Shown in pieces: positions 6,606 through 13,470 of a stretch of 24,830 nt of DNA. The stretch comes from a virus: positions 1 through 24,830 of the IMG/VR virus record IMGVR_UViG_3300032284_003258, one strand, 5' to 3'. How positions within the stretch are numbered: the first letter of the stretch is position 1; the number at the start of each line of letters is the position of its first letter. The notes under the pieces are model-generated. The model saw nothing but the letters and a program-made list of their open reading frames with translations. It did not search any database and was not told the DNA's origin. Position numbers and translations under genes: made by a program.

Positions 6606-7814
6606 CTATCGTGTAATAGAATAGTAAGGATTATTTAATGCATCAAAACATCCTTCAAAAATTACATGACAATTATTTTCACTGATTCTCTCGACCATAT
6701 GATGATAAACTCTATGAAGATCCGGTTTGTCTCTAAAAGGATAAAGATGTTCAGTTTTTACAGCATCAATGAATTGATCTAGATATTTTCTAGGAAATGC
6801 AAATAAAACATCATTTACAAATTTTCCTTGATTCCATAGTTGTTCAATATCTCTACATAAACAATTAAATTTATCAAATTTAAACACGTTCATTTTAAGA
6901 TTAAATTGAATATCAAATCGTGTAATTATGATGAAATCTTCACGGGTAGTTTTTAATAATTCCAGGGATTCTAAACAGGTTGTTCTTTGGTGACTGCCAT
7001 CCCAGGGTAAAATCAAAGATTTTTTTGGTTTATAGAATTCAATTAATTCGGAAACTGATGAATTGTTGTAAGTTGTAATGTACACAGAGGGTTTGGGGAA
7101 TATATTAATTAAATTATCTTTGATATTTTCACAAGACATTCTCCAATCATGGTCCACCTGTCTCCAACCTATAGATTGCCCTTTACTTACTCCGACCAAA
7201 TTAATAGCAGTGGTCGGTAAAATTTTCTGAGCAAAACCTATCCCGTAATCAGCCCCAATGTTACAAACGTTTGCTTCAACATTCCATTTAGAGGTATCCA
7301 ACGCTTTTATAAAATAACTGGGTCCTGGGTGTCCGCGAGTATCATGAAGTGCCACAATACCCCATTCAGAAAGAAAATTGGTATATTCCCATTCTGCTAA
7401 TACTTGATTGATACTATGCCAACCATCTATAAAAATAAAATCAAACTGTTTTACGCCAAGTTGTTTGATTTTTTCCATATTTTCCACATAATTTTTACTA
7501 TCGTTCTGTATAGTAAAAATATTTCTAGTTGTATCGTTAAGATAAGATTTTTCTTTGATATCAATACCTACATAAATTGTTGAATTTAATTTATGCTCAT
7601 GAAAAATTCTTGTTATAGATCGTTCGTTGTTGTTATCAACGCCTATTTCTAATATAGATTGACATCTATCACGAACAGACATAAATTTTTCTGTTAGTGC
7701 AGCGATGTTACAATCACTTAATTCGAATGGTGCAAACCAAAGTGGTGGAGTGTCAACATCATCATATGGTGAATTTGTTCTTATATCACAAACTAAATCT
7801 TGTTGCCATTTCAT
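6606..7814 (-). CDS. Fusion: class I methyltransferase domain plus glycosyltransferase-like domain
   Basis: 402 residues. Residues about 50-205 look like a Methyltransf_24 / cephalosporin-hydroxylase-type domain: ILEIGVDNNNERS (SAM loop), YVGIDIKEKS, FDFIFIDGWHS (127-134) and ALHDTRGHPG (155-164). Residues about 240-402 are a second domain with VYITTYNN, LILPWDGSHQRT, IITRFDIQFNL and a C-terminal FEGCFDALNNPYY. The RFDIQF element resembles the acidic motif of sugar-transfer proteins, but no family is certain. A GGA site lies eight bases before the start. It is next to the sulfotransferase and other glycan genes, suggesting modification of a saccharide, perhaps O-methylation coupled to transfer. 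The domain boundary and the second function are inference. Confidence 0.75.
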   Translation of the reverse strand: MKWQQDLVCDIRTNSPYDDVDTPPLWFAPFELSDCNIAALTEKFMSVRDRCQSILEIGVDNNNERSITRIFHEHKLNSTIYVGIDIKEKSYLNDTTRNIFTIQNDSKNYVENMEKIKQLGVKQFDFIFIDGWHSINQVLAEWEYTNFLSEWGIVALHDTRGHPGPSYFIKALDTSKWNVEANVCNIGADYGIGFAQKILPTTAINLVGVSKGQSIGWRQVDHDWRMSCENIKDNLINIFPKPSVYITTYNNSSVSELIEFYKPKKSLILPWDGSHQRTTCLESLELLKTTREDFIIITRFDIQFNLKMNVFKFDKFNCLCRDIEQLWNQGKFVNDVLFAFPRKYLDQFIDAVKTEHLYPFRDKPDLHRVYHHMVERISENNCHVIFEGCFDALNNPYYSITR

Positions 7815-7965
7815 CTTGATATTCCAAGTTAATTATTATTGCATATTATGTGTTATATGTATAGTATTCAGCAATATTGGATGTGTGAGGATAATCTCAT
7901 ATTTCACATAGTATAACTCTTACTTGCATCGTGATTAATAAATTCAGGTTTAAATAAAACATCTG

Positions 7966-8829
7966 ATGTTTAGTATTCAATTATACAAATGGTTCCTTTG
8001 CTTCACTAGTTTTTTGTCATCAAGTTTTTTTGTTTTTTTTGGTTTTTCGCAACTAAATATCATGATGCAACGAGTTTTTATCACAAGTCCGACCACAAAA
8101 TCTGGTACTACTCTTCTATGCTGGCTTATTGGTCAACATTCAAATATAAAACAAGAAACTATAGAAGAAGAAATTCTCTTTTCTCGAATTTTTGATATAC
8201 AGTATGCAGCTGAATATGACAAGCATCGCATTTCTCATGGTATACAACCTGTATATAAAACTGAAAAAAACATCAAACTCATGCAACAACTGTATGATGG
8301 AATGGTTAATCCAAATGGATATGATATATCAGCATTAAAAATAATTGAATTTCGATGCTATGATTATTTAAGATATTGGTGGCCAACTGATCCAATTATT
8401 TGTCTGCTTAGACATCCTATTGATTGGTGGGCAAGCCGAAGTATATGGCCAACACTTATAGGCCGACCAAGGGCTCATATCAAACATTTTACACACAATA
8501 TTTTAAAAACTGCCATGCCGCTTGTTTCTCAAACAGAAAATATCCACATTGTTTATTACGAGGACATTATTACAAATACTCAGCCTACTCTAGACGATAT
8601 TTTCAAGTATTTAGGTTGGAAAACTGAGCAAATTGATTTGTCTGGTAACGCTGAGATTTATAAAAAAGTTTCATCTCATAAAATTCATAATGCATTTTCT
8701 AATCAAACTCTTGTTCAAAATACTATAGGACAAGGTGAAAAACTTATTCCAGATGATGAAAAAAAATTCATCTGGGACGCCATTTCTAGTGTCCCAGATG
8801 TAAAGAAATATTTTGAAAGATATTTTTAA
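7966..8829 (+). CDS. Sulfotransferase (PAPS-dependent type)
   Basis: 287 residues from this ATG. The 5'-phosphosulfate loop is ITSPTTKSGTTLL (about 39-51) and the 3'-phosphate motif is IICLLRHPIDWWASRSI (Arg followed by Ser), both classic for PAPS sulfotransferases; a late KFIWDAIS...YF tail also fits. The first 32 residues are strongly hydrophobic and Phe-rich. Either they are a membrane anchor, or the real start is one of the two ATGs at 8062/8065. Neither option has a good SD; a TTTAAATA late-like motif lies nine bases before 7966. The product probably sulfates a glycan or tyrosine on the virion or cell surface. It ends with a 4-base convergent overlap with a small minus-strand frame. Confidence 0.85.
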   Translation: MFSIQLYKWFLCFTSFLSSSFFVFFGFSQLNIMMQRVFITSPTTKSGTTLLCWLIGQHSNIKQETIEEEILFSRIFDIQYAAEYDKHRISHGIQPVYKTEKNIKLMQQLYDGMVNPNGYDISALKIIEFRCYDYLRYWWPTDPIICLLRHPIDWWASRSIWPTLIGRPRAHIKHFTHNILKTAMPLVSQTENIHIVYYEDIITNTQPTLDDIFKYLGWKTEQIDLSGNAEIYKKVSSHKIHNAFSNQTLVQNTIGQGEKLIPDDEKKFIWDAISSVPDVKKYFERYF

Positions 8830-8948
8830 AATAGGATTAATTTTAAGGAATCAACTGCGTTTTTATTTTTGCTATCTGCGCCAATAATAAATATTTGGTG
8901 GGCAGACTTGGGAGCAAAACGATAATAACTTTCGTCAAGAAAATCCAA
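8826..8948 (-). CDS. Small open frame, possibly a gene remnant
   Basis: 40 codons from TTG at 8948, reading MDFLDESYYRFAPKSAHQ then IFIIGADSKNKNAVDSLK. The residue mix is protein-like and the stop overlaps the sulfotransferase stop by four bases. There is no SD. A short ATG frame with MKIIMQN lies just upstream in a different frame, so one frameshift would give a protein of about 50 residues. It may be a real short gene, a frameshifted remnant, or chance. I do not recognise it. The rest of the gap to 9006 holds nothing else I can name. Confidence 0.35.
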   Translation of the reverse strand: MDFLDESYYRFAPKSAHQIFIIGADSKNKNAVDSLKLILF

Positions 8949-9006
8949 CAGTATTTTGCATAATTATTTTCATTATACTAAATTTTCCAAATTAAAATAT
9001 TGGGTA

Positions 9007-10425
9007 TCAAGCAGTGATTGCCTTATATCTCTCTGACCCAACTGTTCCCAGCATAATACCTCTGGGGGTAAATTGAGTGCCAGAAAGAATACTCTTCATG
9101 ATTGATGGAGAGAATCCAGAGACAAGTGCAGTGCCATTTTGGTCAAATCTAACCGGCACATTTCCAGTTGCATCTGGTCTGGCATTAAGGTTCCACCAGA
9201 TAATTTTGGGACATGAGTAATTTGCTGCTGCAAACATTTGCCGGGCCATCTCAAATGCACCAACAGAATTACCACCCATATAGGCTGGATTGAACTCCAT
9301 ATCAGAAAATACTATCAGATATTTTGGCATATCCTCAGATGCAACATTATTATCAACCGCGACCTTTAGAATGCTTCGGAAAGCACTTTCTAGGTTGGTG
9401 TCCAAACCGCCGTTATTGCGAATCTGATTGATTTTCTGTAGAAGATTGCCTTTTAAAACATCAATATGACTGTCCCTGCTGAAGGTTAGCCACATATCCT
9501 TGAAGGCACCCTGTTGCTTGTCAGCGATATAAAGTCCAAGGCTGATAGCCACATCCGCGCAGGTTAGCCCTACACCCTTTTGTCCGCCAACAGGGCAACC
9601 CATGCTGCCACTAATATCAACCATGGGTAAGATGGCATCATCACCAAGATAGTCTGGCAAAGATTCCCATTGTGCTAGAGCAACATCACGATCACCAAAC
9701 TCTACAGCCTTTACTACATCATATGGATAAAGCACACTGGCATTTACTTTACTGGCACCAGTCTTTAAGCCCTCTTTCCACATGCTATAGCGAGCACTAT
9801 CGTGCTTGTTAAATGCTTTCTGATAGCGATTTGCTGCTACACTTGGCACATGATTATAATTTATTTCATCCCACTCCTTGGCACACATCAAATTTTCCAC
9901 AACGCTGGTAAGTTCCACCAACATCTTACGATACTGTTTAGGAGTATAGTTTAAATATTTACGAATTTCATTGGCAACAGGTCCTTTTCGTGGGCACCAT
10001 TTGGCTGCCAATCCATTACCAGCGCGTAAAGCACGAGTAATCAAATTATATGCAGAAATTTTAAATGCTGGTGAGTTGAATACCAGCAGGTCATCCCATC
10101 TTCCATACAGCGGAATCAGTGACATGTTGCGTGCTAGACTATCAGGAGCCGTGACTTCTAGATTACGAATAATCTGGCGGAAAATCTCACGCTCTCCAGC
10201 ACCCTCACGAGCATCTCGTGCCCAGAAGAGAATCTTCATGGCAACATCTGGCTCTGCTGCGAATGCGCGAGCAAATGCACCAGTTAAATTTTTTCCACGG
10301 CTAGAACCAACGGCAAAGAACAGAGTAGTGGAGGGATCACCACTATGGTCCAATGTTACCATTCCATTTGCAGTCGTTGATAGATTAGGAGTAGCCTGCG
10401 CCGCTTGGGCGAAAGTGAGTGACAT
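9007..10425 (-). CDS. DUF2828 / Ro60 (TROVE)-like protein with von Willebrand A domain
   Basis: 472 residues. The N-terminal two thirds follow the DUF2828 pattern, which resembles the HEAT-repeat ring of Ro60/TROVE proteins: ILFWARDAREGAGERE (65-80), LYGRWDDLL (106-114), AAKWCPRKGP (140-149), a YRKML...VVENLMCAKEW segment and INYNHVPSVAANRYQKAF (188-205). The C-terminal part is a vWA domain with an intact MIDAS DISGSM (270-275) and a later FSDMEF. Ro proteins bind misfolded RNAs and Y RNAs and, in bacteria, work with exoribonucleases. The start has AGAGG six bases upstream and a strong sigma70-like promoter. A Y-RNA-like partner is possible given the structured RNA at 11872-12193; that is inference. 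Confidence 0.85.
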   Translation of the reverse strand: MSLTFAQAAQATPNLSTTANGMVTLDHSGDPSTTLFFAVGSSRGKNLTGAFARAFAAEPDVAMKILFWARDAREGAGEREIFRQIIRNLEVTAPDSLARNMSLIPLYGRWDDLLVFNSPAFKISAYNLITRALRAGNGLAAKWCPRKGPVANEIRKYLNYTPKQYRKMLVELTSVVENLMCAKEWDEINYNHVPSVAANRYQKAFNKHDSARYSMWKEGLKTGASKVNASVLYPYDVVKAVEFGDRDVALAQWESLPDYLGDDAILPMVDISGSMGCPVGGQKGVGLTCADVAISLGLYIADKQQGAFKDMWLTFSRDSHIDVLKGNLLQKINQIRNNGGLDTNLESAFRSILKVAVDNNVASEDMPKYLIVFSDMEFNPAYMGGNSVGAFEMARQMFAAANYSCPKIIWWNLNARPDATGNVPVRFDQNGTALVSGFSPSIMKSILSGTQFTPRGIMLGTVGSERYKAITA

Positions 10426-10466
10426 TTTTTACCTCTTTGCGATTGAATTGCTGTTCTATATTCTTA

Positions 10467-10495
10467 ATATTAGATTATGTGCAGGTGATTGTCAA
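10467..10495 (-). promoter_or_regulatory. Strong sigma70-like promoter for the Ro-like gene
   Basis: Minus strand TTGACA (10495-10490), 17-base spacer, TAATAT (10472-10467); transcript start expected near 10460, giving a leader of about 35 bases with an AGAGG ribosome site. Confidence 0.8.
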
Positions 10496-10558
10496 CACAT
10501 AATTTAGAATAAATATATCGATTGCGATTCACGGGATCGGAAGTCCCCAACCGCTCTA

Positions 10559-10575
10559 TTGCCGTAGGAGGGCAA
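10559..10575 (+). promoter_or_regulatory. Hairpin covering the ribosome site of the HNH gene
   Basis: TTGCC (10559-10563) pairs with GGCAA (10571-10575); the SD AGGAGG occupies the loop and first base of the 3' arm, eight bases before the ATG. A second hairpin, GGGA/TCCC, lies at 10533-10547. Homing endonuclease genes of T-even phages are often held down by such leader hairpins; applying that here is inference. Confidence 0.45.
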
Positions 10576-10579
10576 CAGC

Positions 10580-11539
10580 ATGAATATTTATATACAACAA
10601 ATTCATTCTCTATGTCTACAAAACAAATACACTAACTGGTATGTAAAGATTATCGAGAATGCAATCAATAGACAAGAAATAATCGGATATTCGGAAACAC
10701 ATCATATTCTCCCAAAATGCTTTCGATTAGGAGGCGACCATGATCTCGAGAACCTCGTTGATCTCACTGCAAAAGAACATTTTATCTGTCATATGCTATT
10801 GGTCAAGATGGTCGGTGACAATCAAATGAAATCAAAGTTAGCATATGCAAATTGGCAAATGACGATGAGGAGTAATGGCAGGGATCGATACAAAATTTGT
10901 GCCCAACAATATGAATTTCTACGAAAACAACTATCCAAATTCACCAAAGGATTGCCAAAAACTGAAGAAGCTAAACAGAAAATGCGCAAACCAAGAACAA
11001 CCACAGTAAATATGCGAAAACCAAAAAGTGTCCCAAATTGGAATAAAGGTGGAACTATATCAGACGAGCAAAAACTGAAACAGTCTATTGCAATGCGAGG
11101 AAAATTGGTTGGTGAGAAAAACGGTTTTTATGGAAAAACTCATAGCGATGAAACAAAACAACATTTGCGAGAACTGAATGCAGGAAAGCAATTATCTGAT
11201 GAACATCGACAAAACATTAGCAACGCACAAAAAGGCAAGCCGACTTGGAATAAAGGAAAACCTGCAACAGACGAACATCGAAAAAATGTTAGTGCAGGAT
11301 TGACCGGACAAATATTCATAACAAATGGAGTTGAAAATAAGAGGATTTGGCCGAAAGATCTTGAAAACTATGATTTGACTGTTTGGTATAGAGGTAAGAC
11401 TACTGCGCCTATTCCAAAATTAGCAGGACAAATATTCATAACAAACGGTATCGATAACAAGCGTATCAATCCTGAAGATTTCATCACATTTGATCAAACA
11501 CTTTGGAGAAGAGGACAGACAAGAAAACGGCGACAGTAA
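10580..11539 (+). CDS. HNH homing endonuclease with NUMOD-type DNA-binding repeats
   Basis: 319 residues. The HNH core is at 39-70: ETHHILPKC, then ENLVDLTAKEHFICH, with the His-His pair (41-42), Asn58 and His67. Residues about 115-235 carry several NUMOD3-like modules (KGLPKTEEAKQKMRKP, GFYGKTHSDETKQH, KQLSDEHRQNISNAQKGK, GKPATDEHRKNVSAGLTG), helix-turn-helix DNA-binding repeats. The C-terminus has two copies of GQIFITNG..NKRI.P.D....D.T.W.RG, with a 20-base identical DNA stretch at 11306-11325 and 11426-11445, a recent duplication. It is probably a free-standing mobile gene, since no interrupted gene or group I core is evident on either side. Start fixed by AGGAGG; the stop lies inside the loop of its own terminator. 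Confidence 0.92.
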   Translation: MNIYIQQIHSLCLQNKYTNWYVKIIENAINRQEIIGYSETHHILPKCFRLGGDHDLENLVDLTAKEHFICHMLLVKMVGDNQMKSKLAYANWQMTMRSNGRDRYKICAQQYEFLRKQLSKFTKGLPKTEEAKQKMRKPRTTTVNMRKPKSVPNWNKGGTISDEQKLKQSIAMRGKLVGEKNGFYGKTHSDETKQHLRELNAGKQLSDEHRQNISNAQKGKPTWNKGKPATDEHRKNVSAGLTGQIFITNGVENKRIWPKDLENYDLTVWYRGKTTAPIPKLAGQIFITNGIDNKRINPEDFITFDQTLWRRGQTRKRRQ

Positions 11540-11550
11540 TGTCGCCGTTT
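11525..11550 (+). terminator. Terminator hairpin of the HNH gene
   Basis: AAACGGCGAC and GTCGCCGTTT form a perfect 10-bp stem with a 6-base loop that contains the HNH stop codon; GTTTAC follows. Confidence 0.8.
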
Positions 11551-11863
11551 GTTTACAGATTGAACTTGGTTGTTATATGAAAACAATTTTGTGTTGCGGA
11601 ACTCAATCTTCTTTTTGTATTTCAGAATCCGTTGGTGGGTTTGAACCATCCTCACAACACCCTTTTGGGGTGTCGTTTCATCCGAAAAGTTTGCTGAACC
11701 CAACCTTGAAAGTCACCTAGATAAAATTTTAAGAATATTGCCTGACCCAATGGGGTATTGCAACGTTCCACGATATGATATATATTTTTTCATTAACTTG
11801 ATAATAATTGATTTTTTGGCTGCTGTCAATGTAATTTTTGAAAAAAATGTTGTGATGAAATTT
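11551..11863. other. Gap without a recognisable gene, one structured element
   Basis: I see no gene with a ribosome site. At 11634-11705 on the plus strand an outer stem GGTGGGTT/AACCCAACC (one bulged base) encloses an inner hairpin ACACC/GGTGT with the 7-base loop CTTTTGG (11657-11673). The loop resembles an anticodon loop reading UUU, but no T-arm or D-arm is present. The rest is AT-rich. Confidence 0.4.
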
Positions 11864-11927
11864 AAAAAAAATGGTGCTAAATCGAGCAGCGCTGGGTTAA
11901 AAGTCCAGTTACTCTACTTTAGCACCA
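11864..11927 (-). terminator. tRNA-Lys-like hairpin followed by T8 (terminator of candidate ncRNA)
   Basis: Minus strand: a 10-bp outer stem TGGTGCTAAA/TTTAGCACCA (11927-11918 with 11881-11872), then eight T residues (11871-11864). Inside is a short arm CTGG/CCAG with an A-C closing mismatch and the 7-base loop CTTTTAA (11903-11897), identical to the tRNA-Lys(UUU) anticodon loop. The 5' side also reads GTAGAG, as in the D-arm of tRNA-Lys. D- and T-arms are otherwise missing (about 55 nt against about 75). It is either a shrunken tRNA mimic or an ornate terminator. Confidence 0.6.
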
Positions 11928-12193
11928 AATCATAGCATGGTCAGTTTTTTTACAATATATGATATTGTGTAAAACACTTAGTTATAGAAGAACAATCGCA
12001 AATTTTATTTTGCTGAAGTCTTCGTTGATATAAAACGGGATTGTTTTTGCCCTTATTTATACAGGTTGTGCTCCTGTTTGCATTTGATAGTATTGCTGTA
12101 ACAATCCCAATAAGAAAATTCAAAGAACATAGTGGCGGGAAGACTTTGTTTTGCACCGAAAGCAATTTGTTGGTTTGCTGTATGCTTCCCTTG
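11872..12193 (-). ncRNA. Candidate structured non-coding RNA, about 320 nt
   Basis: A strong promoter (12228-12200) predicts a transcript starting near 12193 and ending at the tRNA-like terminator. Along it, in order: GGGAAG/CTTCCC (12190-12185 with 12142-12137) enclosing TTGC/GCAA with loop TTTCGGT; GGGATTGTT/AACAATCCC, 9 bp (12108-12100 with 12045-12037), enclosing ACAGG/CCTGT (12077-12073 with 12065-12061); an AT-rich hairpin near 11953-11967; then the tRNA-Lys-like domain. A 25-codon ATG frame exists inside but has no ribosome site. I do not recognise the family. The modular hairpins plus 3' tRNA-like domain, 1.4 kb from a Ro-like gene, recall bacterial Y RNAs; a tRNA decoy or regulatory RNA is also possible. 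Confidence 0.5.
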
Positions 12194-12199
12194 AGTATT

Positions 12200-12228
12200 A
12201 ATATAGGGTATTCTATTTTAAATGTCAA
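12200..12228 (-). promoter_or_regulatory. Strong sigma70-like promoter for the candidate ncRNA
   Basis: Minus strand TTGACA (12228-12223), 17-base spacer, TATATT (12205-12200). No plausible coding start with a ribosome site follows, which argues for an RNA product. The -35 box contains the stop codon of the short frame upstream. Confidence 0.75.
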
Positions 12229-12329
12229 GGTTTTTTTCTAGTTATTTTTTCATAAACAAGTTTTTTAATAGACTCCTCTGTTGCGGCTGCAACGAGAGTT
12301 ATCCGAACGCCGATTTCTTCGCAGTGCAG
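12225..12329 (-). pseudogene. Short protein-like open frame without start codon, likely gene remnant
   Basis: A 34-codon frame follows an in-frame TAA and reads LHCEEIGVRITLVAA, then ATEESIKKLVYEKITRKKP and TGA. The residue pattern (amphipathic strand, Ala run, Lys/Glu helix) is protein-like. There is no ATG, GTG or TTG in frame; only CTG, ATC or ATA could start it. A perfect TATAAATA (12340-12333) lies just before it. Its TGA is built into the -35 of the ncRNA promoter, as happens at two genuine gene ends in this window, which hints at the 3' end of a former gene. Confidence 0.3.
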
Positions 12330-12386
12330 TTATATTTATATGATATTTTGTTGTATTTGTTCATGACAAAATTATAAAACAAAAAA

Positions 12387-13034
12387 TCATATGATCAAGT
12401 TTTTTTCATGACCAACCTTGATTGAGGGATCGACCCATATATCATGACCCAGTTCCTGTGCTGTCCAACAGAAGCCAACATCTTCTGCACAAAAATCATG
12501 AAAGTTTTGATTTGATATCCATCTTGGTTGAAACCATGGATATTCCATGGTTTCCAGTATTCCTTGTTTAATGCAAATAAAACCAAACCCAGTATAACTC
12601 ACTTTAAAAGGCGTAGTTTTAGCAGAAACATCGGGCTGTGTCATAAATTGAAATGTGCCAACGCTTGCTAACACACTGAAGTCTAAGTTTTCTACAATGG
12701 GAAAATGTGTTGCATTACTCATAAGATAGGTTCCAGAAATAATAGGTTTATCACTTGCCAACAGAGCCAGTACATCTTCTGGTTTCCAGACAATGTCACT
12801 GTCTATCCAAAACATTTTGTCATAAACTATACTTCCTTGCCAGGGTTTTTGAATTTTTCCAAGAGTATTTTGACCTCCCAGTATTCTATTTCTTGTATAA
12901 TACACAACAGGATCGTATGTCATCGAATACGCAAAGGAAATGCCTTGCTCATTGAGAGCAGATATGGTGGCATTCCAAGAATTAAAATAGTTATTACTAA
13001 ACTGTTTGCCAGGAAGACAAAAAATTACTCTCAT
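12387..13034 (-). CDS. GT-A-fold glycosyltransferase-like protein
   Basis: 215 residues. It starts MRVIFCLPGKQFSNNYFNSW, then YDPVVYYTRNRILGG and the acidic metal-site segment FWIDSDIVWKPEDVLALL (about 75-92), a DxD-type motif. GTYLMSNATHFPIVE and YTGFGFICIKQGILE follow, with AEDVGFCWTAQELGHDIW at the acceptor-end position typical of GT2-like enzymes and VGHEK near the C-terminus. It probably transfers a nucleotide sugar; substrate unknown. The SD is poor and no promoter was found upstream. The 145 bases downstream to 12242 are AT-rich and include the short remnant and a TATAAATA motif. Confidence 0.8.
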   Translation of the reverse strand: MRVIFCLPGKQFSNNYFNSWNATISALNEQGISFAYSMTYDPVVYYTRNRILGGQNTLGKIQKPWQGSIVYDKMFWIDSDIVWKPEDVLALLASDKPIISGTYLMSNATHFPIVENLDFSVLASVGTFQFMTQPDVSAKTTPFKVSYTGFGFICIKQGILETMEYPWFQPRWISNQNFHDFCAEDVGFCWTAQELGHDIWVDPSIKVGHEKNLII

Positions 13035-13038
13035 TATG

Positions 13039-13087
13039 TTGGCTCGCTTTTAGACCATTATATAGATAATTATGCCAGATATAAATA
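13039..13087 (+). promoter_or_regulatory. Tandem promoter motifs before the small lipoprotein gene
   Basis: A weak sigma70-like pair TTGGCT (13039-13044), 16 bases, TATAGA (13061-13066), and a perfect T4-late-type TATAAATA (13080-13087) five bases before the ATG at 13093. The late motif would give a leaderless or nearly leaderless transcript. Confidence 0.5.
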
Positions 13088-13092
13088 GTTTC

Positions 13093-13470
13093 ATGAAATA
13101 TATTATAGTCATGAGTTTGGTTTTGGCGGGTTGTACAGCAAAATTCAATCAAACAAACTATGATCGTATGGTAGATGTTGCGGCAATAACTGGGAATAGT
13201 GATGCTGTTTGTGCCACAACTGATTCCATGCAAGCAAATTTTATCAGAATTTACAATGACACTGTGTATGCACTAGAAGATGCGGCAGGCAGAAGTGACA
13301 ATGACCTTGTTAAAATGCTCACTGAACAATTTGATGAAATTAACAGATTCAAATCCATGATGTCAAAAGGAACTGTTAGTCAGATTTACTGCAAACAAAA
13401 AGTCAACAACATCTATAATACTGCTAGATTAATCGCAAAATCTGAAGGGAATAAGTTGAAATTACTATGA
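13093..13470 (+). CDS. Small predicted lipoprotein, unknown function
   Basis: 125 residues. MKYIIVMSLVLAGC is a lipoprotein signal peptide (lipobox LAGC, Cys14). The mature part is helical with Cys residues near VCATTD and IYCKQKV that could pair in the periplasm. An in-frame ATG at 13072 is rejected because it precedes the signal peptide and the TATAAATA motif lies after it. There is no SD; the gene may be read leaderless. Its stop overlaps the next gene as ATGA, suggesting translational coupling. Possible roles in lysis (spanin-like) or superinfection exclusion are guesses. Confidence 0.7.
   Translation: MKYIIVMSLVLAGCTAKFNQTNYDRMVDVAAITGNSDAVCATTDSMQANFIRIYNDTVYALEDAAGRSDNDLVKMLTEQFDEINRFKSMMSKGTVSQIYCKQKVNNIYNTARLIAKSEGNKLKLL

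Noticed and set aside
9971-10507. A 178-codon plus-strand frame opposite the Ro-like gene
   Set aside because: It lies antisense to a well-supported gene, has no ribosome site, and its residue mix (Arg/Ser/Ala-rich) is typical of a shadow frame.
11630-11710. A tRNA gene on the minus strand (GGTTCAAACC resembling a T-arm)
   Set aside because: The T-stem has a mismatch, and no matching acceptor 5' strand or anticodon arm with U33 is found in that orientation.
11577-11720. A 47-codon plus-strand ATG frame after the HNH terminator
   Set aside because: No ribosome site or promoter, and the inverted repeats in it better explain its sequence.
10500-11720. A group I or II intron carrying the HNH gene
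   Set aside because: No interrupted gene flanks it and no catalytic core pairing was recognised; a free-standing gene fits better.
11950-12228. A 92-codon minus-strand frame in the gene-poor region
   Set aside because: Its start falls at the promoter -35, there is no ribosome site, the residues look random, and the stretch is better explained by structured RNA.
13072-13092. Upstream ATG for the small lipoprotein
   Set aside because: It would place seven residues before the signal peptide and lies before the TATAAATA motif and at the predicted start of the weaker promoter's transcript.
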